Source: Deinococcus taeanensis
GTDB lineage: Bacteria; Deinococcota; Deinococci; Deinococcales; Deinococcaceae
Direction of reading: 5' to 3'
Length of the DNA stretch: 64,000 nt
Assembly (NCBI RefSeq): GCF_020229735.1
Contig: NZ_CP083457.1
Span: forward strand, 310,001-374,000
The notes under the pieces are model-generated. The model ran no database searches. It was not told the origin of the DNA and was given only the letters and a program-made list of their open reading frames with translations. Numbering within the stretch: position 1 is the first letter of the stretch; each line of letters starts with the position of its first letter. This document shows positions 26,905 through 36,394 of the stretch, in pieces. The position numbers were made by a program, and so were the translations under genes.

Positions 26905-27447
26905 GACCCGCACCGTGAATCGGTCGCCCTGAGCGGCACCCCGCCGGTGCTGGAGCAGCACATCGCCGGCACCGGGCTCCGCACGACCGGGCTGCCCGCC
27001 GGGGGCCGTCTGCTCTCCACGGCCTCAGCGCACGGGAGACCCCGCGCCGCCCACCTGCACCGTCCACACCGGCGGACGCTGAGCGTGATCACGCGCCGTA
27101 GTCTGTGCAGGTCCCCTGGGGGCACAACCAGTCGAATTCACCATGACGGCCCTGAGTCCGCCGGTTCCGGGTGGGCAAGTTCGTTCAGGTACCGGTCATT
27201 GGGCCAGGAATGCAGCCTGGTGTCGTTGTTGTCGCGCAGCCAAGCCCGGAAGAGCAGGCCAAAGGGTTGCCCCCATGACCGCACCAACCTGGGGAACAGT
27301 CGGCGACCCGGTCAGAGGTATGCCCTGATGGTGTTTCGGCGCACCTCCGGACAAACCTGCAGCAGACCGCAGCCCGGGAAGGCTGAACCCGGTTTTTCAG
27401 TGTTCGCCGGGGATTTTATGCGTGGGGGGCCAGCACAACTCAGCGGT
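26905..27447. other. intergenic with a possible gene remnant at 27138-27284 (minus)
   Basis: Mostly featureless. On the minus strand, GTG 27284 to TGA 27138 encodes 48 residues including RSWGQPFGLLFRAWLRDNND and RLHSWPNDRYLNELAHPEP, which look like real protein but match nothing I know. The frame is closed upstream, so it is either a very small gene or a decayed end. Confidence 0.3.
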
Positions 27448-27519
27448 GCGGGACCTCCGGTGGAGGTCCCGCAGTGGCATCGCTTGTGGCGGAACGTCCC
27501 CGCTGGACCGGGACGTTCC
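27448..27519 (-). terminator. two tandem hairpins after the lipoprotein gene
   Basis: GGAACGTCCC-cgctggacc-GGGACGTTCC (27491-27519, 10-bp stem) starts 7 bp after the lipoprotein stop. GCGGGACCTCC-GGT-GGAGGTCCCGC (27448-27472, 11-bp stem) follows. Neither has a T-tract; together they probably act as terminator and 3' stabiliser. Confidence 0.6.
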
Positions 27520-27526
27520 GGCTGGA

Positions 27527-28114
27527 TCAGGGGGTGGCGAGCACGACGGGCGTGTTGGGCAGAGTCACGCTCACGCCGTTGTAGTTCACGAACAGGCCGC
27601 CAGTGGACGAGGCCGAGTCGAGAGTGACGTTCGAAATCACGCCGTCGTGCAACGGGCCACCCGGGCAGGACCCACCGTCGAGCGGGACCGTGCTGTCAGA
27701 CGTGAAGGCGCTCATTCCGGTCAGGTTGAAGCCGGTGATCTGGTTCCTCACGCGGGCGTCGTTGGTGATCGTGGCGTTGACCGCCGCTGAGCGGCCGCGA
27801 GTCACGGTTTGAGGCTGCGCCACTCGGTCGCGGCCCACCACAACGGTAAAGGTGCAATCGTAGTGGTACGACTCGGTCGCGTTGTAGGTGAACGTAACGT
27901 ATTTGGCGTTCTTCTGCAGGGCCTGGTTGTTCCAGCCGAAAGCGAGCTGGACGTCGCCTTTCCCCACGAAGCCGGTGCCGGTGCTGGCGTTAAACGCGAC
28001 ATCCTGCGCGCTGAGGGTCGGGGCGGTGGCGACGGGCGTCTGACCGCAGGAGGCCAGAAGGACGGAGGTGACAGCGGCGACGAGACTCAACGGACGAGCC
28101 AGGTGGTAGAACAT
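27527..28114 (-). CDS. secreted lipoprotein, unknown function
   Basis: 195 residues with a clear lipoprotein signal: MFYHLARPLSL then AAVTSVLLASC, Cys23 as the lipidation site. The mature part is beta-rich and Thr/Ser/Asn-rich (SYHYDCTFTVVVGRDRV, GRSAAVNATITNDARVRNQI) without a recognised domain; two mature cysteines could form a disulfide. AAGGAG precedes ATG 28114. Monocistronic, closed by two hairpins. Confidence 0.75.
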   Translation of the reverse strand: MFYHLARPLSLVAAVTSVLLASCGQTPVATAPTLSAQDVAFNASTGTGFVGKGDVQLAFGWNNQALQKNAKYVTFTYNATESYHYDCTFTVVVGRDRVAQPQTVTRGRSAAVNATITNDARVRNQITGFNLTGMSAFTSDSTVPLDGGSCPGGPLHDGVISNVTLDSASSTGGLFVNYNGVSVTLPNTPVVLATP

Positions 28115-28639
28115 ACGGCTCCTTGGGTTTGGCCGGGCTCACCATTTGCTCCTCCTGCCTGAGGTGACCGCATTACAGGGCAGGATTCATCGCAGCCAAA
28201 GAGAAGAGTGACCAGCGGACCGGTCGTGGCTCACAACGTGTCCTCGTGTTGGTACTGTCCTACGCGTTGCCTGAGAGCATCGGGAGCTCAGATTCATCCC
28301 ATATCGGGACTGTGGTGACGTCAGGTTCGCTGCCGATTTCCGCTCGGATCAGTAAGACCACATTAAGCCGAACATAAGATTTCGCACCCCCCCTTTTGCA
28401 CCCCCGGCGGTGGTACTGACCTTTCCCGGGAAACCTGAGGCAAGCTGAACGCGCCGGCGTCAGGAAATCGGCCCGACGACCGCGGAAAAGCAGGCCCGGT
28501 CAGTGAGTCACGGTTGGGAACTCTGGCAGGGTCAGCCAGGTACGGCCAACCTGAGTTTCGAGCGAACCGCGGTGTGCAACCGCAGCCTGCTTTAAAAAAT
28601 CCGGCTTCGCTGCTCCGCCTGTCTGCCTGGCACAATCCA
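28115..28639. other. intergenic, no gene recognised
   Basis: Upstream region of the lipoprotein gene on the minus strand. No protein-like frame and no confident promoter elements were identified. Confidence 0.4.
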
Positions 28640-28690
28640 CGAGAAATGCGGGCGGCGGTCTGAGTGTCAGACCGCCGCCCGCATTTCTCG
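28640..28690. terminator. 24-bp perfect inverted repeat, bidirectional terminator
   Basis: A 24-nt arm (28640-28663), GTG loop, and its exact complement (28667-28690). The GC-rich core GCGGGCGGCGGTCTGA is followed on both strands by ATTTCTCG, so it can terminate in either direction. It lies 68 bp beyond the stop of the minus-strand membrane protein gene. Confidence 0.8.
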
Positions 28691-28757
28691 TTTCTCGCTC
28701 AACTGACCTTCCCAGACCTCCTGCCGTGGCTGAATCAACACGCATTCAGCGGGTCAG

Positions 28758-29855
28758 TCAATGGTGTCCGGGTTGTGGGATGGGCGGCGCAGGGGGGGCC
28801 GCCAGGAAACTCAGCGCAAAGCCGGCAAGGCCCGCCATGAACGTAATTCCAGCCCAGAGCTCCACACTCCATCCCTCCCCGAAAAGCACAGACACCACCA
28901 GGAAATGCACTCCCCACAACACGACGGGGGTCACGAATCCAATGAGCCACAGTCCCCACGCATGCGTGCGGACATCCTCCCGCCGCAGCAGGAGATCCGC
29001 CACGAGGCCGGCAGCCAGGGGACTGGCCAGCAGCACCAACCCCCCCAGGTCCTGAGCCCCGGCGAAACTCAGTGCTGACATCAGCAGTCCATTCAGCCCG
29101 TAAAGGAAGGTCAGACTCCCGAAAGGCAAGCGCCAGCGTCGCGCCATGAGCAACAGGGGCAGCAGCAGAATGACAGTGGTAAAGAGGATGGACGCGAGAT
29201 TGTAGTTCTGCGCCAATTGGGCTGTGAGGTCGCCCTGTTGAGTCAGGTACTTAACGCTGTGTTTGACGTGCAGCGTTACGGTGGACCCCCAGACGTACAT
29301 GTGGAAGAAAGACACGAAACTGAGGGCCGCCGTTGCGGACAGCAGAGTCGGCAGGAACGCACCAAACCGTGGTGCGTGGTCTGCGTGAGGATGCTTCCAC
29401 CGGGCTTTGAAAGGGCTCAGCACAATCAGCTGCATGCCCAGCAGCAGCAGGAGATGGGTCGGGCTGAGCAGGGCCTCCACATCTTTTTCAATCCCGAAGA
29501 TGGTGTGCCAGAGCAGGTCTCCGACGCCGCCAAGGCCGAACACAGCAATGCCAGCAAGGCCCAGATCGTAGCCCAGAGGCACAGCGTTCAATCCACGTGC
29601 GCCCCGGCGGACGTGGCGCCAGACCAGCAGAGCAATCCAGCCAGCGGTGGCCAGGTAGCCAGAATAGAACAGGCCGTGCCAGGGCGTGAAAAATGTTTCC
29701 AGGCTGGACGGCAGGTTGGAATGTGCCCAACCATCGACGAACAGTCCAATCATGAGCCAGAAGCCCAGCAGAATGGTCACGAGGTTCTCCCAGCGTCTGG
29801 CGACGGGCCGGGTGTTGGGAACGGACGCAAGGACAGGGGGGGAGTGGACGGTCAT
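28758..29855 (-). CDS. polytopic membrane protein, unknown function
   Basis: 365 residues with roughly nine hydrophobic segments (e.g. LVTILLGFWLMIGLFVDGWA, ASILFTTVILLLPLLLM, LLMSALSFAGAQDLGGLVLL). His residues recur at membrane borders (GWAHSNLP, FFTPWHGLFYSGY, GDLLWHTIFG, FFHMYVWG), which could be haem or metal ligands, but no family is recognised. GGAGG precedes ATG 29855. Monocistronic, ended by the large palindrome at 28640. Confidence 0.75.
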   Translation of the reverse strand: MTVHSPPVLASVPNTRPVARRWENLVTILLGFWLMIGLFVDGWAHSNLPSSLETFFTPWHGLFYSGYLATAGWIALLVWRHVRRGARGLNAVPLGYDLGLAGIAVFGLGGVGDLLWHTIFGIEKDVEALLSPTHLLLLLGMQLIVLSPFKARWKHPHADHAPRFGAFLPTLLSATAALSFVSFFHMYVWGSTVTLHVKHSVKYLTQQGDLTAQLAQNYNLASILFTTVILLLPLLLMARRWRLPFGSLTFLYGLNGLLMSALSFAGAQDLGGLVLLASPLAAGLVADLLLRREDVRTHAWGLWLIGFVTPVVLWGVHFLVVSVLFGEGWSVELWAGITFMAGLAGFALSFLAAPPAPPIPQPGHH

Positions 29856-30181
29856 GGGGAAGCCTCCAGGTTGCGGGGGGGTGTGCTGCGTGTACCGCGG
29901 TTTCCTTGATGGGGGACCCTTGAGGCGCTGAGGGTCTGTCTGGCAGGGCTCAGGGGGTGGGCAGCCGTTTCAGTGCCGTGTACGACGAGAGAACACTGGT
30001 GGGAACACTCGAGACGGTGGACGGTGGAAGCCCTTCGGAGTCGTGCCTTTGGAGAGTCGTGCAGCTGCGGGAGGGAGGTGAACACGTTCATCGTCATACG
30101 TGCTTTAGCTTCGGCCGCTTTCCCGCGCGGCGCATCCATCAAATGTGTGAAGTATCACTCCTGCAAAAATGGCAGGTGGGT

Positions 30182-30214
30182 TTGACAAAACTAATTGTAT
30201 TAGCCAGTATACAA
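30182..30214 (+). promoter_or_regulatory. promoter with overlapping TetR-type operator
   Basis: TTGACA (30182-30187) is a consensus -35. The inverted repeat TTGTAT-N8-ATACAA (30195-30214) covers the spacer and -10 region (AGTATA), so repressor binding would block transcription of the hydrolase-TetR pair. The surrounding 29856-30319 interval holds no gene. Confidence 0.6.
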
Positions 30215-30319
30215 ATCGGGATAGGAAAGGCCAATGAAGTCCGCCGCCGCCAACCACGCCACTTCCCCTTCAACGGCGCTGCCCGCATCACACCAGCCCC
30301 GCACCAAAAGGAGCCTTCC

Positions 30320-31129
30320 ATGGCCTTACACTCCCTCCAGCACGACGGCAACACCCTCGCGTTCGATGACACGGGTGGCGTCGGTCCCCTCATTATCGCT
30401 CTTCCCGGCATGGGCGACCTGCGCGGCGAATATCGCCATCTCACCCCTTACCTCACGCAGGCCGGCTACCGCGTCGTCACCCTGGACATCCGCGGACACG
30501 GCGACACAGGCGCGCAGTGGACTGACTACAGTGCGCACGCTGTGGGACGCGACATCATCGCCCTGATTGACCATCTTGGCGTCACAGAGGTTGTGCTCCT
30601 CGGCAACTCCTTCGCCGCCGGCGCCGCCGCGTGGGCGGCCCATGACGCCCCCGAAAAAATCAGTGCCGTCGCCATGCTTGGCCCAGTCGTCCGCGACCCT
30701 CCCCAGCCGCCTCCCTTCTTCATCAAGGCCATCCTCGAAGTCGGCTTCGCCGGCCCCTGGCGCGTGAACTTCTGGACGTGGTACTGGGACACCCTGTTCC
30801 CCACCAGGAAACCTGCTGACCACCGCAGTTACCGGGCGCACCTTGTCGCGAACCTGCGCGAGAACGGCCGGATGCGCGCGCTGAAAACCATGATTGATCT
30901 CAGCAAAGCAGACACCGAAGGCATCCTTGGCGTGCCCCCCAAACCCACCCTGATCGTCATGGGGACCAAAGACCCCGACTTCAGAGACCCCACCGCCGAA
31001 GCCCAGTGGCTCGCCAGCCGCACCAGGGGCGAAGTCATGATCGTCGAAGGTGCCGGGCACTATCCTCACACCGAGATGCCCGAACAGGTTGCGCCACGTC
31101 TCCTGAACTTCCTGAAGGGCGTGCGATAG
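30320..31129 (+). CDS. alpha/beta-fold hydrolase
   Basis: 269-residue alpha/beta hydrolase. Nucleophile elbow GNSFAAG (Ser), preceding strand VVLLGNS, oxyanion region LPGMGDLRGEYR, acid in VMGTKDPDF and catalytic His in GAGHYPHTEMPE are all present. The frame is open from 29957, but ATG 30320 behind GGAG is the natural start. The TetR gene begins on the base after its stop codon, so the two form an operon under the operator at 30195. A detoxification or ester-cleaving role induced by its substrate is plausible (inference). Confidence 0.88.
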   Translation: MALHSLQHDGNTLAFDDTGGVGPLIIALPGMGDLRGEYRHLTPYLTQAGYRVVTLDIRGHGDTGAQWTDYSAHAVGRDIIALIDHLGVTEVVLLGNSFAAGAAAWAAHDAPEKISAVAMLGPVVRDPPQPPPFFIKAILEVGFAGPWRVNFWTWYWDTLFPTRKPADHRSYRAHLVANLRENGRMRALKTMIDLSKADTEGILGVPPKPTLIVMGTKDPDFRDPTAEAQWLASRTRGEVMIVEGAGHYPHTEMPEQVAPRLLNFLKGVR

Positions 31130-31705
31130 GTGCCACGCGCCGGACTGGACCTCCAGCGCGTTCTGAACGCAGCCGCCTCCATCGCCGATGCCGAAGGCCT
31201 CGGCGCGCTCTCGATCTCGCGCCTGGCACAGGAACTCAGGGTGAAACCCCCGAGCTTGTATAACCACGTCGAAAGTCTCGACGCCGTGCGCGACGGCCTC
31301 ATGCAACGCGGCCTGCGGGAGATGCTGGAGGTCAGCCGAGACGCGATTGCAGGCCGATCAGGCCGGGAGGCGCTTGACGCGCTTGCACACGCGCACCGCA
31401 GGTACGCCAAAGGCCACCCGGGCCTGTACGCCGCAATGCAACTTCCGGTGATGCAGGGCAGCGAGCACTCACACGCCCTTGGAACAAAGTATGTCGACGC
31501 GGTGCTGGCAGTTCTCCGTGGGTATGGCCTTGAAGGAGACGCCGCCCTGCACGCCACCCGCTGCCTGCGCGCCGCGCTCCGCGGTTTTATCGACCTGGAG
31601 GTGGGAGGCGGCTTTGGTCTGGCCCTCCAGGTCGACGAGAGCTTCGAGCGGCTGCTGCACATGCTGCACGACGGCCTGATCGAGCAGGCCCGCCACCCAA
31701 CGTGA
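31130..31705 (+). CDS. TetR family transcriptional regulator
   Basis: 191-residue TetR-type repressor. The helix-turn-helix is at about residues 25-50 (LGALSISRLAQELRVKPPSL then YNHVESLDAVRDGLM). The C-terminal part (from HAHRRYAKGHPGLYAAM) is the WHG-type ligand-binding domain. GTG 31130 directly follows the hydrolase TAG. It probably represses its own operon through the TTGTAT-N8-ATACAA repeat upstream of the hydrolase gene. Confidence 0.9.
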   Translation: MPRAGLDLQRVLNAAASIADAEGLGALSISRLAQELRVKPPSLYNHVESLDAVRDGLMQRGLREMLEVSRDAIAGRSGREALDALAHAHRRYAKGHPGLYAAMQLPVMQGSEHSHALGTKYVDAVLAVLRGYGLEGDAALHATRCLRAALRGFIDLEVGGGFGLALQVDESFERLLHMLHDGLIEQARHPT

Positions 31706-31795
31706 AACCGAAACGAGGGCCTCGAACGATGCTCAGGCCGTCGCCGCGAGGGACGCAGTTGCCCGCCGGGTGCCGTGCCGCTGCACCGCCTGGTT

Positions 31796-32098
31796 TTACA
31801 TCGCCTGGACTTCCGCTGGTCGAGGATCCTCCGGCGTGCCGCGGAGCTGCGCTTTGAGCTGAACTTTCTCGTGGTTGTTCACCTGGAGCCAGTGTTCACC
31901 GCGGAGTCCGGCCACCATGGCCCACAGCAGCACGAGGGAGGGCCGCTCACCCAGGGCGAGCAGCCGCCGGTACGTTTCGACTGGACCCACCTCGCGCAGC
32001 TCCCCGATGGTCACGATGCCGGCCTGCCGCAGCAAACGGGCGCTTTTGTCCCCCAGGTTGGGCAGCGAAGCCACCGGTGCCGAATCGGAAGCCACCAT
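31796..32098 (-). CDS. TfoX C-terminal domain-like protein
   Basis: 100 residues. LPNLGDKSARLLRQAGIVTI, GELREVGPVETYRRLLALG and PSLVLLWAMVAGLRGEHW match the C-terminal (helix-hairpin-helix-like) domain of TfoX/Sxy proteins; the N-terminal domain is absent, as in many stand-alone relatives. Function in such bacteria is not established. On the minus strand TAGACT (32105-32110) sits 6 nt before the ATG, indicating leaderless expression. The 313-bp interval to the next gene (32099-32411) holds nothing else recognisable. Confidence 0.82.
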   Translation of the reverse strand: MVASDSAPVASLPNLGDKSARLLRQAGIVTIGELREVGPVETYRRLLALGERPSLVLLWAMVAGLRGEHWLQVNNHEKVQLKAQLRGTPEDPRPAEVQAM

Positions 32099-32411
32099 AC
32101 GGCCAGTCTAGACCGCGGCCGGTCCGGACGCCTCAGCGCACCGGTTCCCAGGACAGCCTCAGGAGGAGATGAAGCCGGGTCACGTGAGCCTTCGGCCCGG
32201 CCCGGACTCTGGTCTCCCCTCACCGGGAGCAGGCGTGAACTGACGCTTCACCCTGAGCGCCCGGACCGCCGGCGAAGGTCGGCGCATGTGGGTGAGGGGC
32301 GTGCGGAAGGCCGCCCAGGGCCGCGCCCCTCTGGCCTGCCCGGGCCACCCTGTTGTTTGGTTGACACGCGCGGGCGGCGCTGACCTTCACGCTGGCTGTG
32401 GAGGAATAATC

Positions 32412-32849
32412 ATGAACACAGACACACTGAAAGCAGGCGGTATGGGTGGACTCGCGGGCGGTATGGTCTTTGGCATGCTGATGGGCATGATGGGCATGCT
32501 GCCCATGATTGCGGGGTTGATTGGCAGTTCCAGCGCTGCGGTTGGGTTCGCCCTGCACCTGCTGCTCAGCATGCTGATCGGCGCGGGCTTTGGACTGCTG
32601 CTGGGTCACCGGGTGCATTCGCGCGGTGAAGGCGCCGGACTGGGGGTGATGTACGGGCTGCTGTGGTGGATTCTGGGGCCACTGGTCGTGATGCCCACCA
32701 TGATGGGGATGGGCGTTCAGTTTGCCAATGCGTTGAGCACGCCGAACCTCATGAGCCTGATGGGCCACCTGATCTACGGGGCAGTGCTGGGCGGGACCTT
32801 CGCGGCGCTGACCCACCGGCAGGCCACGGTGCACCCGATCACGCCCTGA
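32412..32849 (+). CDS. small methionine/glycine-rich membrane protein
   Basis: 145 residues, four predicted membrane helices, very rich in Gly and Met (GGLAGGMVFGMLMGMMGML; VMPTMMGMGVQF). GAGGAA precedes ATG 32412; the upstream part of the open frame (from 32286) is not coding. A TTGACA at about 32363 could be a -35 element. Met-rich helices might bind copper, but no motif proves this. Unknown function. Confidence 0.72.
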   Translation: MNTDTLKAGGMGGLAGGMVFGMLMGMMGMLPMIAGLIGSSSAAVGFALHLLLSMLIGAGFGLLLGHRVHSRGEGAGLGVMYGLLWWILGPLVVMPTMMGMGVQFANALSTPNLMSLMGHLIYGAVLGGTFAALTHRQATVHPITP

Positions 32850-32999
32850 TGCCCATGCCGGAACAGTCACAGGCCGGAGCAGCGGAACGATCAGGTCCGG
32901 CTGGAACCTGTCGCGCCGGCAACACACGCGTCTGTTCCGGCAGGCCAGACTGGCGCATGCCTGTGCCCCTGTGTTGCGCCTGTTCCGCGGAGTTCCGTC

Positions 33000-33770
33000 A
33001 TGAGCCCGGTTGATCCGACGCGCCGGCTGCTTTCCCTGCTCGGCGTGGGGGCAGCCCCGCGGGCGCCACAACGGGCCTGGGCGGTCACCGACACCGACTG
33101 GATGAACTCCATCAGTGAGCCGGACATGCAGCGGCTGGGGCAGATCTGCCCGCCCCGCCGCTACAGCCGCGGCGAACGCGTCTACCGGCGGGGTGAGCCG
33201 GCAGGAAATCTGTACATCCTGCTTGAAGGGCACGTCAAGCTCGCCCAGCCCGGCTGGCTGGGCAACGAGCGCGTCCTGACCGTCTGCGGTCCGGACGACT
33301 TCTTCGGGGAGAACTTCCTGACCCTCGCCCGGACCTGTCTGGCTGATGCAGTGTGCCTGACCGACCACACGGTCGTGTGCCCGGTGAGCCGCGAACAGTT
33401 TCTGGAAGTCGCCACGCAGTTGCCCCGGGTGGCCCTGACTTTTGCGGTGGTGCTGGCCCGGCGCAACGCGCTCCTGGAGGAGCGCCTGCACGTGATGACC
33501 CAGCCGGTGCAGGTGCGCCTGGCGCGCGTCATGGCGGAACTCGCGGTCCGGCTGGGTGAGGACCTCGGCGGCCACGTGTATCACCTCAGGCTGGACCTCC
33601 GGCACGACGAGATTGCGAGCATGGCGAACGCCAGCCGCGTGAGCGCCACCCAGGCGATCAGCGCGTGGCGCGCCCAGGGCCTCGTGCGCGGAACCCGCGG
33701 CGACTACCGCGTGAACGTCCGGGGCCTGGAGACCCTGATTGAGCAGCTGGAACTGGAGGCGCTCGAGTGA
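33000..33770 (+). CDS. Crp/Fnr family transcriptional regulator
   Basis: 256 residues: cyclic-nucleotide-binding-like beta-roll at about 40-150 (PPRRYSRGERVYRRGEPAGN, LYILLEGHVKLAQ), long dimer helix, and Crp-type winged helix-turn-helix at about 175-240 (HDEIASMANASRVSATQAIS). No Fnr-type cysteine cluster is present at the N-terminus. The stop overlaps the GTG of the following frame, so it is co-transcribed with a pyridine-nucleotide disulfide oxidoreductase, suggesting redox or metal-stress control. Confidence 0.9.
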   Translation: MSPVDPTRRLLSLLGVGAAPRAPQRAWAVTDTDWMNSISEPDMQRLGQICPPRRYSRGERVYRRGEPAGNLYILLEGHVKLAQPGWLGNERVLTVCGPDDFFGENFLTLARTCLADAVCLTDHTVVCPVSREQFLEVATQLPRVALTFAVVLARRNALLEERLHVMTQPVQVRLARVMAELAVRLGEDLGGHVYHLRLDLRHDEIASMANASRVSATQAISAWRAQGLVRGTRGDYRVNVRGLETLIEQLELEALE

Positions 33771-33820
33771 CGGCCTCACCAGCCGTGTGGAACGTGCCGT
33801 GCGCGCTCGGCGAGGCGGTC

Positions 33821-35266
33821 ATGTCGGTGGACGTGGCGGTGCTGGGCGGCGGAGCGGCGGGGCTGACGGCCGCTCAGGTTGCTGCGGCCCGGGGCCGGAC
33901 GGTCATGCTGATCGAGCGCGACCGGCTGGGTGGCGAGTGCCTGTTCACCGGCTGCGTGCCGTCCAAAACGCTGCTTTCCCTGGCCCGGCGGGTTCACGCC
34001 GCGCGCTCCACCGAGGCGCTGGGACTCGCCGTGCTGGGCACCCCCAACTGGGCGGCCGTCCAGGCCACCCTGCGCCGGACCACCCTCGCCTTCCAGGCGG
34101 CGGACAGCCCGCAGGCCGTGCAGGCCAGTGGCGTGCGGGTGGTAAACGGCGAGGCCCGCTTCGTGGCGCCCCGCACCCTGGAACTGCAGTGTGAAGGGCA
34201 CACGCATCAGATCGTGGCGCAGGAAGTCATTCTGGCCACTGGGGCGCATCCGGTGGTTCCGCCCATTCCGGGGCTCGCGGACCTGCCCTACCTCACCACC
34301 GAGACCCTCTTTGACCTGCCGCAGGCCCCCGTTCACCTGTTGATCCTCGGCGGTGGCCCGGTCGGGTGTGAGATGGCGCAGGCGTTCGTGCGTCTGGGCA
34401 GCGACGTGACCCTCATTCAATCCGCAGCGCAGCTGCTGCCCCGGGATGAACCCGAGGCGGCCCGGCACCTGCTGCAGGTCCTGCGGGCCGACGGGGTGAC
34501 CGTGCACCTGAACGCCACCGTCCAGCGGATGCGGCACGGGCCGGACGGCGTCGCCGCCGAACTGGCAGGCGGCGCGACCGTTCATGCCTCGCACGTGCTG
34601 CTCGCCACCGGCAAGCAGCCCAACGTGCATCACCTCGGCCTGGACGTGATTGGCGCCGCCTACGACGAGCGCGGTCTTCACGTGGACGCCCGGATGCGCT
34701 CCACGACGGTGCCGTACCTGAGCGGCGCGGGAGACGTGGTGGGCGGCCCGATGTTCACCCATGGGGCGACGGAGCGGGGCACACTCGCGGGCCTGGGCGC
34801 CACCGGCCTGCTCGGGCGCCTGCTGGCGCGCGCCCGCGCGCCGGGTGCCCAGGTCGAGCGGATTCCCTGGGTGACGTTCACGGCGCCTGAAGTGGCCCAC
34901 TGGGGCCTGACGGAAACGGACGCGGTGCGGCAGTACGGCCGGCGGGTGACCGTCGTGGAGTTTGATTTCGGTCACCTGGACCGCGCCATCACGGAGGGCA
35001 CGCCGGGCTTTGTGAAACTCGTTGCGCTTCGGGGGTGGCTGGGCACGCCGCTGGGCCTGCGGGTGGTCGGCGCCCAGGTGGTGGGCGGCCCGGCCGGGGA
35101 GCTGGCGCAGTTGCTGAGCCTGCCCGCCCGCCTGGGCGTTCACCCGCTCAAGCTGGCCCTCCTGCCCGCGCCCTACCCGACCTACGCCGAGGCGGCGCGG
35201 CAGACGTACCTGGGCCTGTTCACGCAGGGCCGGGCGTTCGGCGTGCGCCGCCCCGGGCGGGCCTGA
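33821..35266 (+). CDS. FAD-dependent pyridine nucleotide-disulfide oxidoreductase (MerA/Lpd-like)
   Basis: 481 residues. FAD motif VAVLGGGAAGLTAAQ at the N-terminus, redox-active Cys40/Cys45 in GGECLFTGCVPSK, second Rossmann motif LILGGGPVGCEMAQAF, C-terminal dimerisation domain ending with APYPTYAEAARQTYLG. It lacks the extra heavy-metal domain and C-terminal Cys pair of true mercuric reductases. ATG 33821 behind GAGG is preferred; GTG 33767, overlapping the Crp stop, would add an unconserved 18-residue leader. Operon partner of the Crp-family regulator. Confidence 0.9.
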   Translation: MSVDVAVLGGGAAGLTAAQVAAARGRTVMLIERDRLGGECLFTGCVPSKTLLSLARRVHAARSTEALGLAVLGTPNWAAVQATLRRTTLAFQAADSPQAVQASGVRVVNGEARFVAPRTLELQCEGHTHQIVAQEVILATGAHPVVPPIPGLADLPYLTTETLFDLPQAPVHLLILGGGPVGCEMAQAFVRLGSDVTLIQSAAQLLPRDEPEAARHLLQVLRADGVTVHLNATVQRMRHGPDGVAAELAGGATVHASHVLLATGKQPNVHHLGLDVIGAAYDERGLHVDARMRSTTVPYLSGAGDVVGGPMFTHGATERGTLAGLGATGLLGRLLARARAPGAQVERIPWVTFTAPEVAHWGLTETDAVRQYGRRVTVVEFDFGHLDRAITEGTPGFVKLVALRGWLGTPLGLRVVGAQVVGGPAGELAQLLSLPARLGVHPLKLALLPAPYPTYAEAARQTYLGLFTQGRAFGVRRPGRA

Positions 35267-35281
35267 ACGCCGTGGGCAGGC

Positions 35282-36394
35282 TCAGCGGCGCCTGGCCTTC
35301 CAGGCCGCGCGGAGGGGGGCCAGCGGGCCCCCTGGCGGCCCGCTGCTCTGCCGCTGAAGATGGCCGGCGAGGTACCGGACCACGAGTTCGGCATCCGGAC
35401 CGGCGCCCCGCAGGGTCGCGGACGCGAACGCGCGCTGCCCGCTGAGACCCGCGTAGTACAGGCCCGGCACCGTGAGACTCCGGCCCAGCCGCTGCACCGG
35501 TTCGCCCCGCACGTCCAGCGCCCCGGTGCCGAACAGGTACTCGAGGCCGGTGCGGTAGCCGGTCGCAAAAACAACGCTGTCGACCGCCTCCTCACGCCCT
35601 GTGGACCACACCACACCCCGCGCCGTAAAGCGGGCGAACATGGGGCGCTGGTCCAGGCGGCCTTCACGGAACGCCGCGCGGTACGTGCCCGGATCGAACA
35701 CGCTCCGCGGGCTGGGCAGCCGGCCAAACTGGCCCAGCGGCAGCTGGTCGACCTGCAGCCACGTGATCCAGTCGTGGACATCCCGCCCCAGCGGACGCTG
35801 CGGGACGAACGGCACCGGCGTGCGTGCCGCCAGCGTGACCCGCGCCATCCGGGCGAGCTCCACCGCGATCTGCACGGCAGAGTTCCCGGCCCCCACCACC
35901 ACGACCCGTTCCCCGCGGAAAGGGTCCGGCTGCCGGTACTCCAGCGAATGCAGCGTCCGGCCCTGAAAGCTCGCGTGTCCCGGGAGCTCCGGAACGCGCG
36001 GCGTGCGGTACGTCCCGGTCGCCGCCACCAGCGTCCGGGTGCTGAAGGTCCGGCCGTCGCCGGTCAGGACGCGGAACGCCGCGCCGGTGGGCAGCACCTG
36101 GGTGACGTCCGCGCCGGTGACCAGCGGAACGCGGTGCTGCCGGGCGTACGCCTCCAGGTACGCCGTCACCTCATCGCGGGCCGGGTAGTGGTCCGGGTCA
36201 CCCGGAAAAGGCAGGCCCGGCAGAGCCGCGTAGCGGGCCGGGGAAAACAGTTTCAGGCTGTCGTAATGCCGCAGCCAGGAGCCGACCGGGCGTGCGCCTG
36301 CCTCCAGCATCAGAAACGGCAGCCCACGGCGCTGCAGATGGTGGGCCGTGGCCAGCCCCGCCTGCCCGGCCCCCACGACGATCGCGTCAACCAT
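35282..36394 (-). CDS. flavin-containing monooxygenase-like NAD(P)/FAD protein
   Basis: 370 residues. FAD Rossmann motif AIVVGAGQAGLATAHHLQRRG, NADPH motif VVVVGAGNSAVQIAVELARM and the ATGYRTGLEYLFG segment identify a CzcO/FMO-type flavoprotein (Baeyer-Villiger or N/S-monooxygenase relatives). The frame is open to 36895, but the upstream part is Arg/Pro-rich, so ATG 36394 is chosen. Convergent with the disulfide oxidoreductase gene 15 bp away. Substrate unknown. Confidence 0.88.
   Translation of the reverse strand: MVDAIVVGAGQAGLATAHHLQRRGLPFLMLEAGARPVGSWLRHYDSLKLFSPARYAALPGLPFPGDPDHYPARDEVTAYLEAYARQHRVPLVTGADVTQVLPTGAAFRVLTGDGRTFSTRTLVAATGTYRTPRVPELPGHASFQGRTLHSLEYRQPDPFRGERVVVVGAGNSAVQIAVELARMARVTLAARTPVPFVPQRPLGRDVHDWITWLQVDQLPLGQFGRLPSPRSVFDPGTYRAAFREGRLDQRPMFARFTARGVVWSTGREEAVDSVVFATGYRTGLEYLFGTGALDVRGEPVQRLGRSLTVPGLYYAGLSGQRAFASATLRGAGPDAELVVRYLAGHLQRQSSGPPGGPLAPLRAAWKARRR

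Noticed and set aside
33821..35266. Mercuric reductase and mer operon
   Set aside because: The enzyme has the redox Cys pair but no heavy-metal domain or C-terminal Cys pair, and its neighbour is a Crp-type regulator, not MerR.
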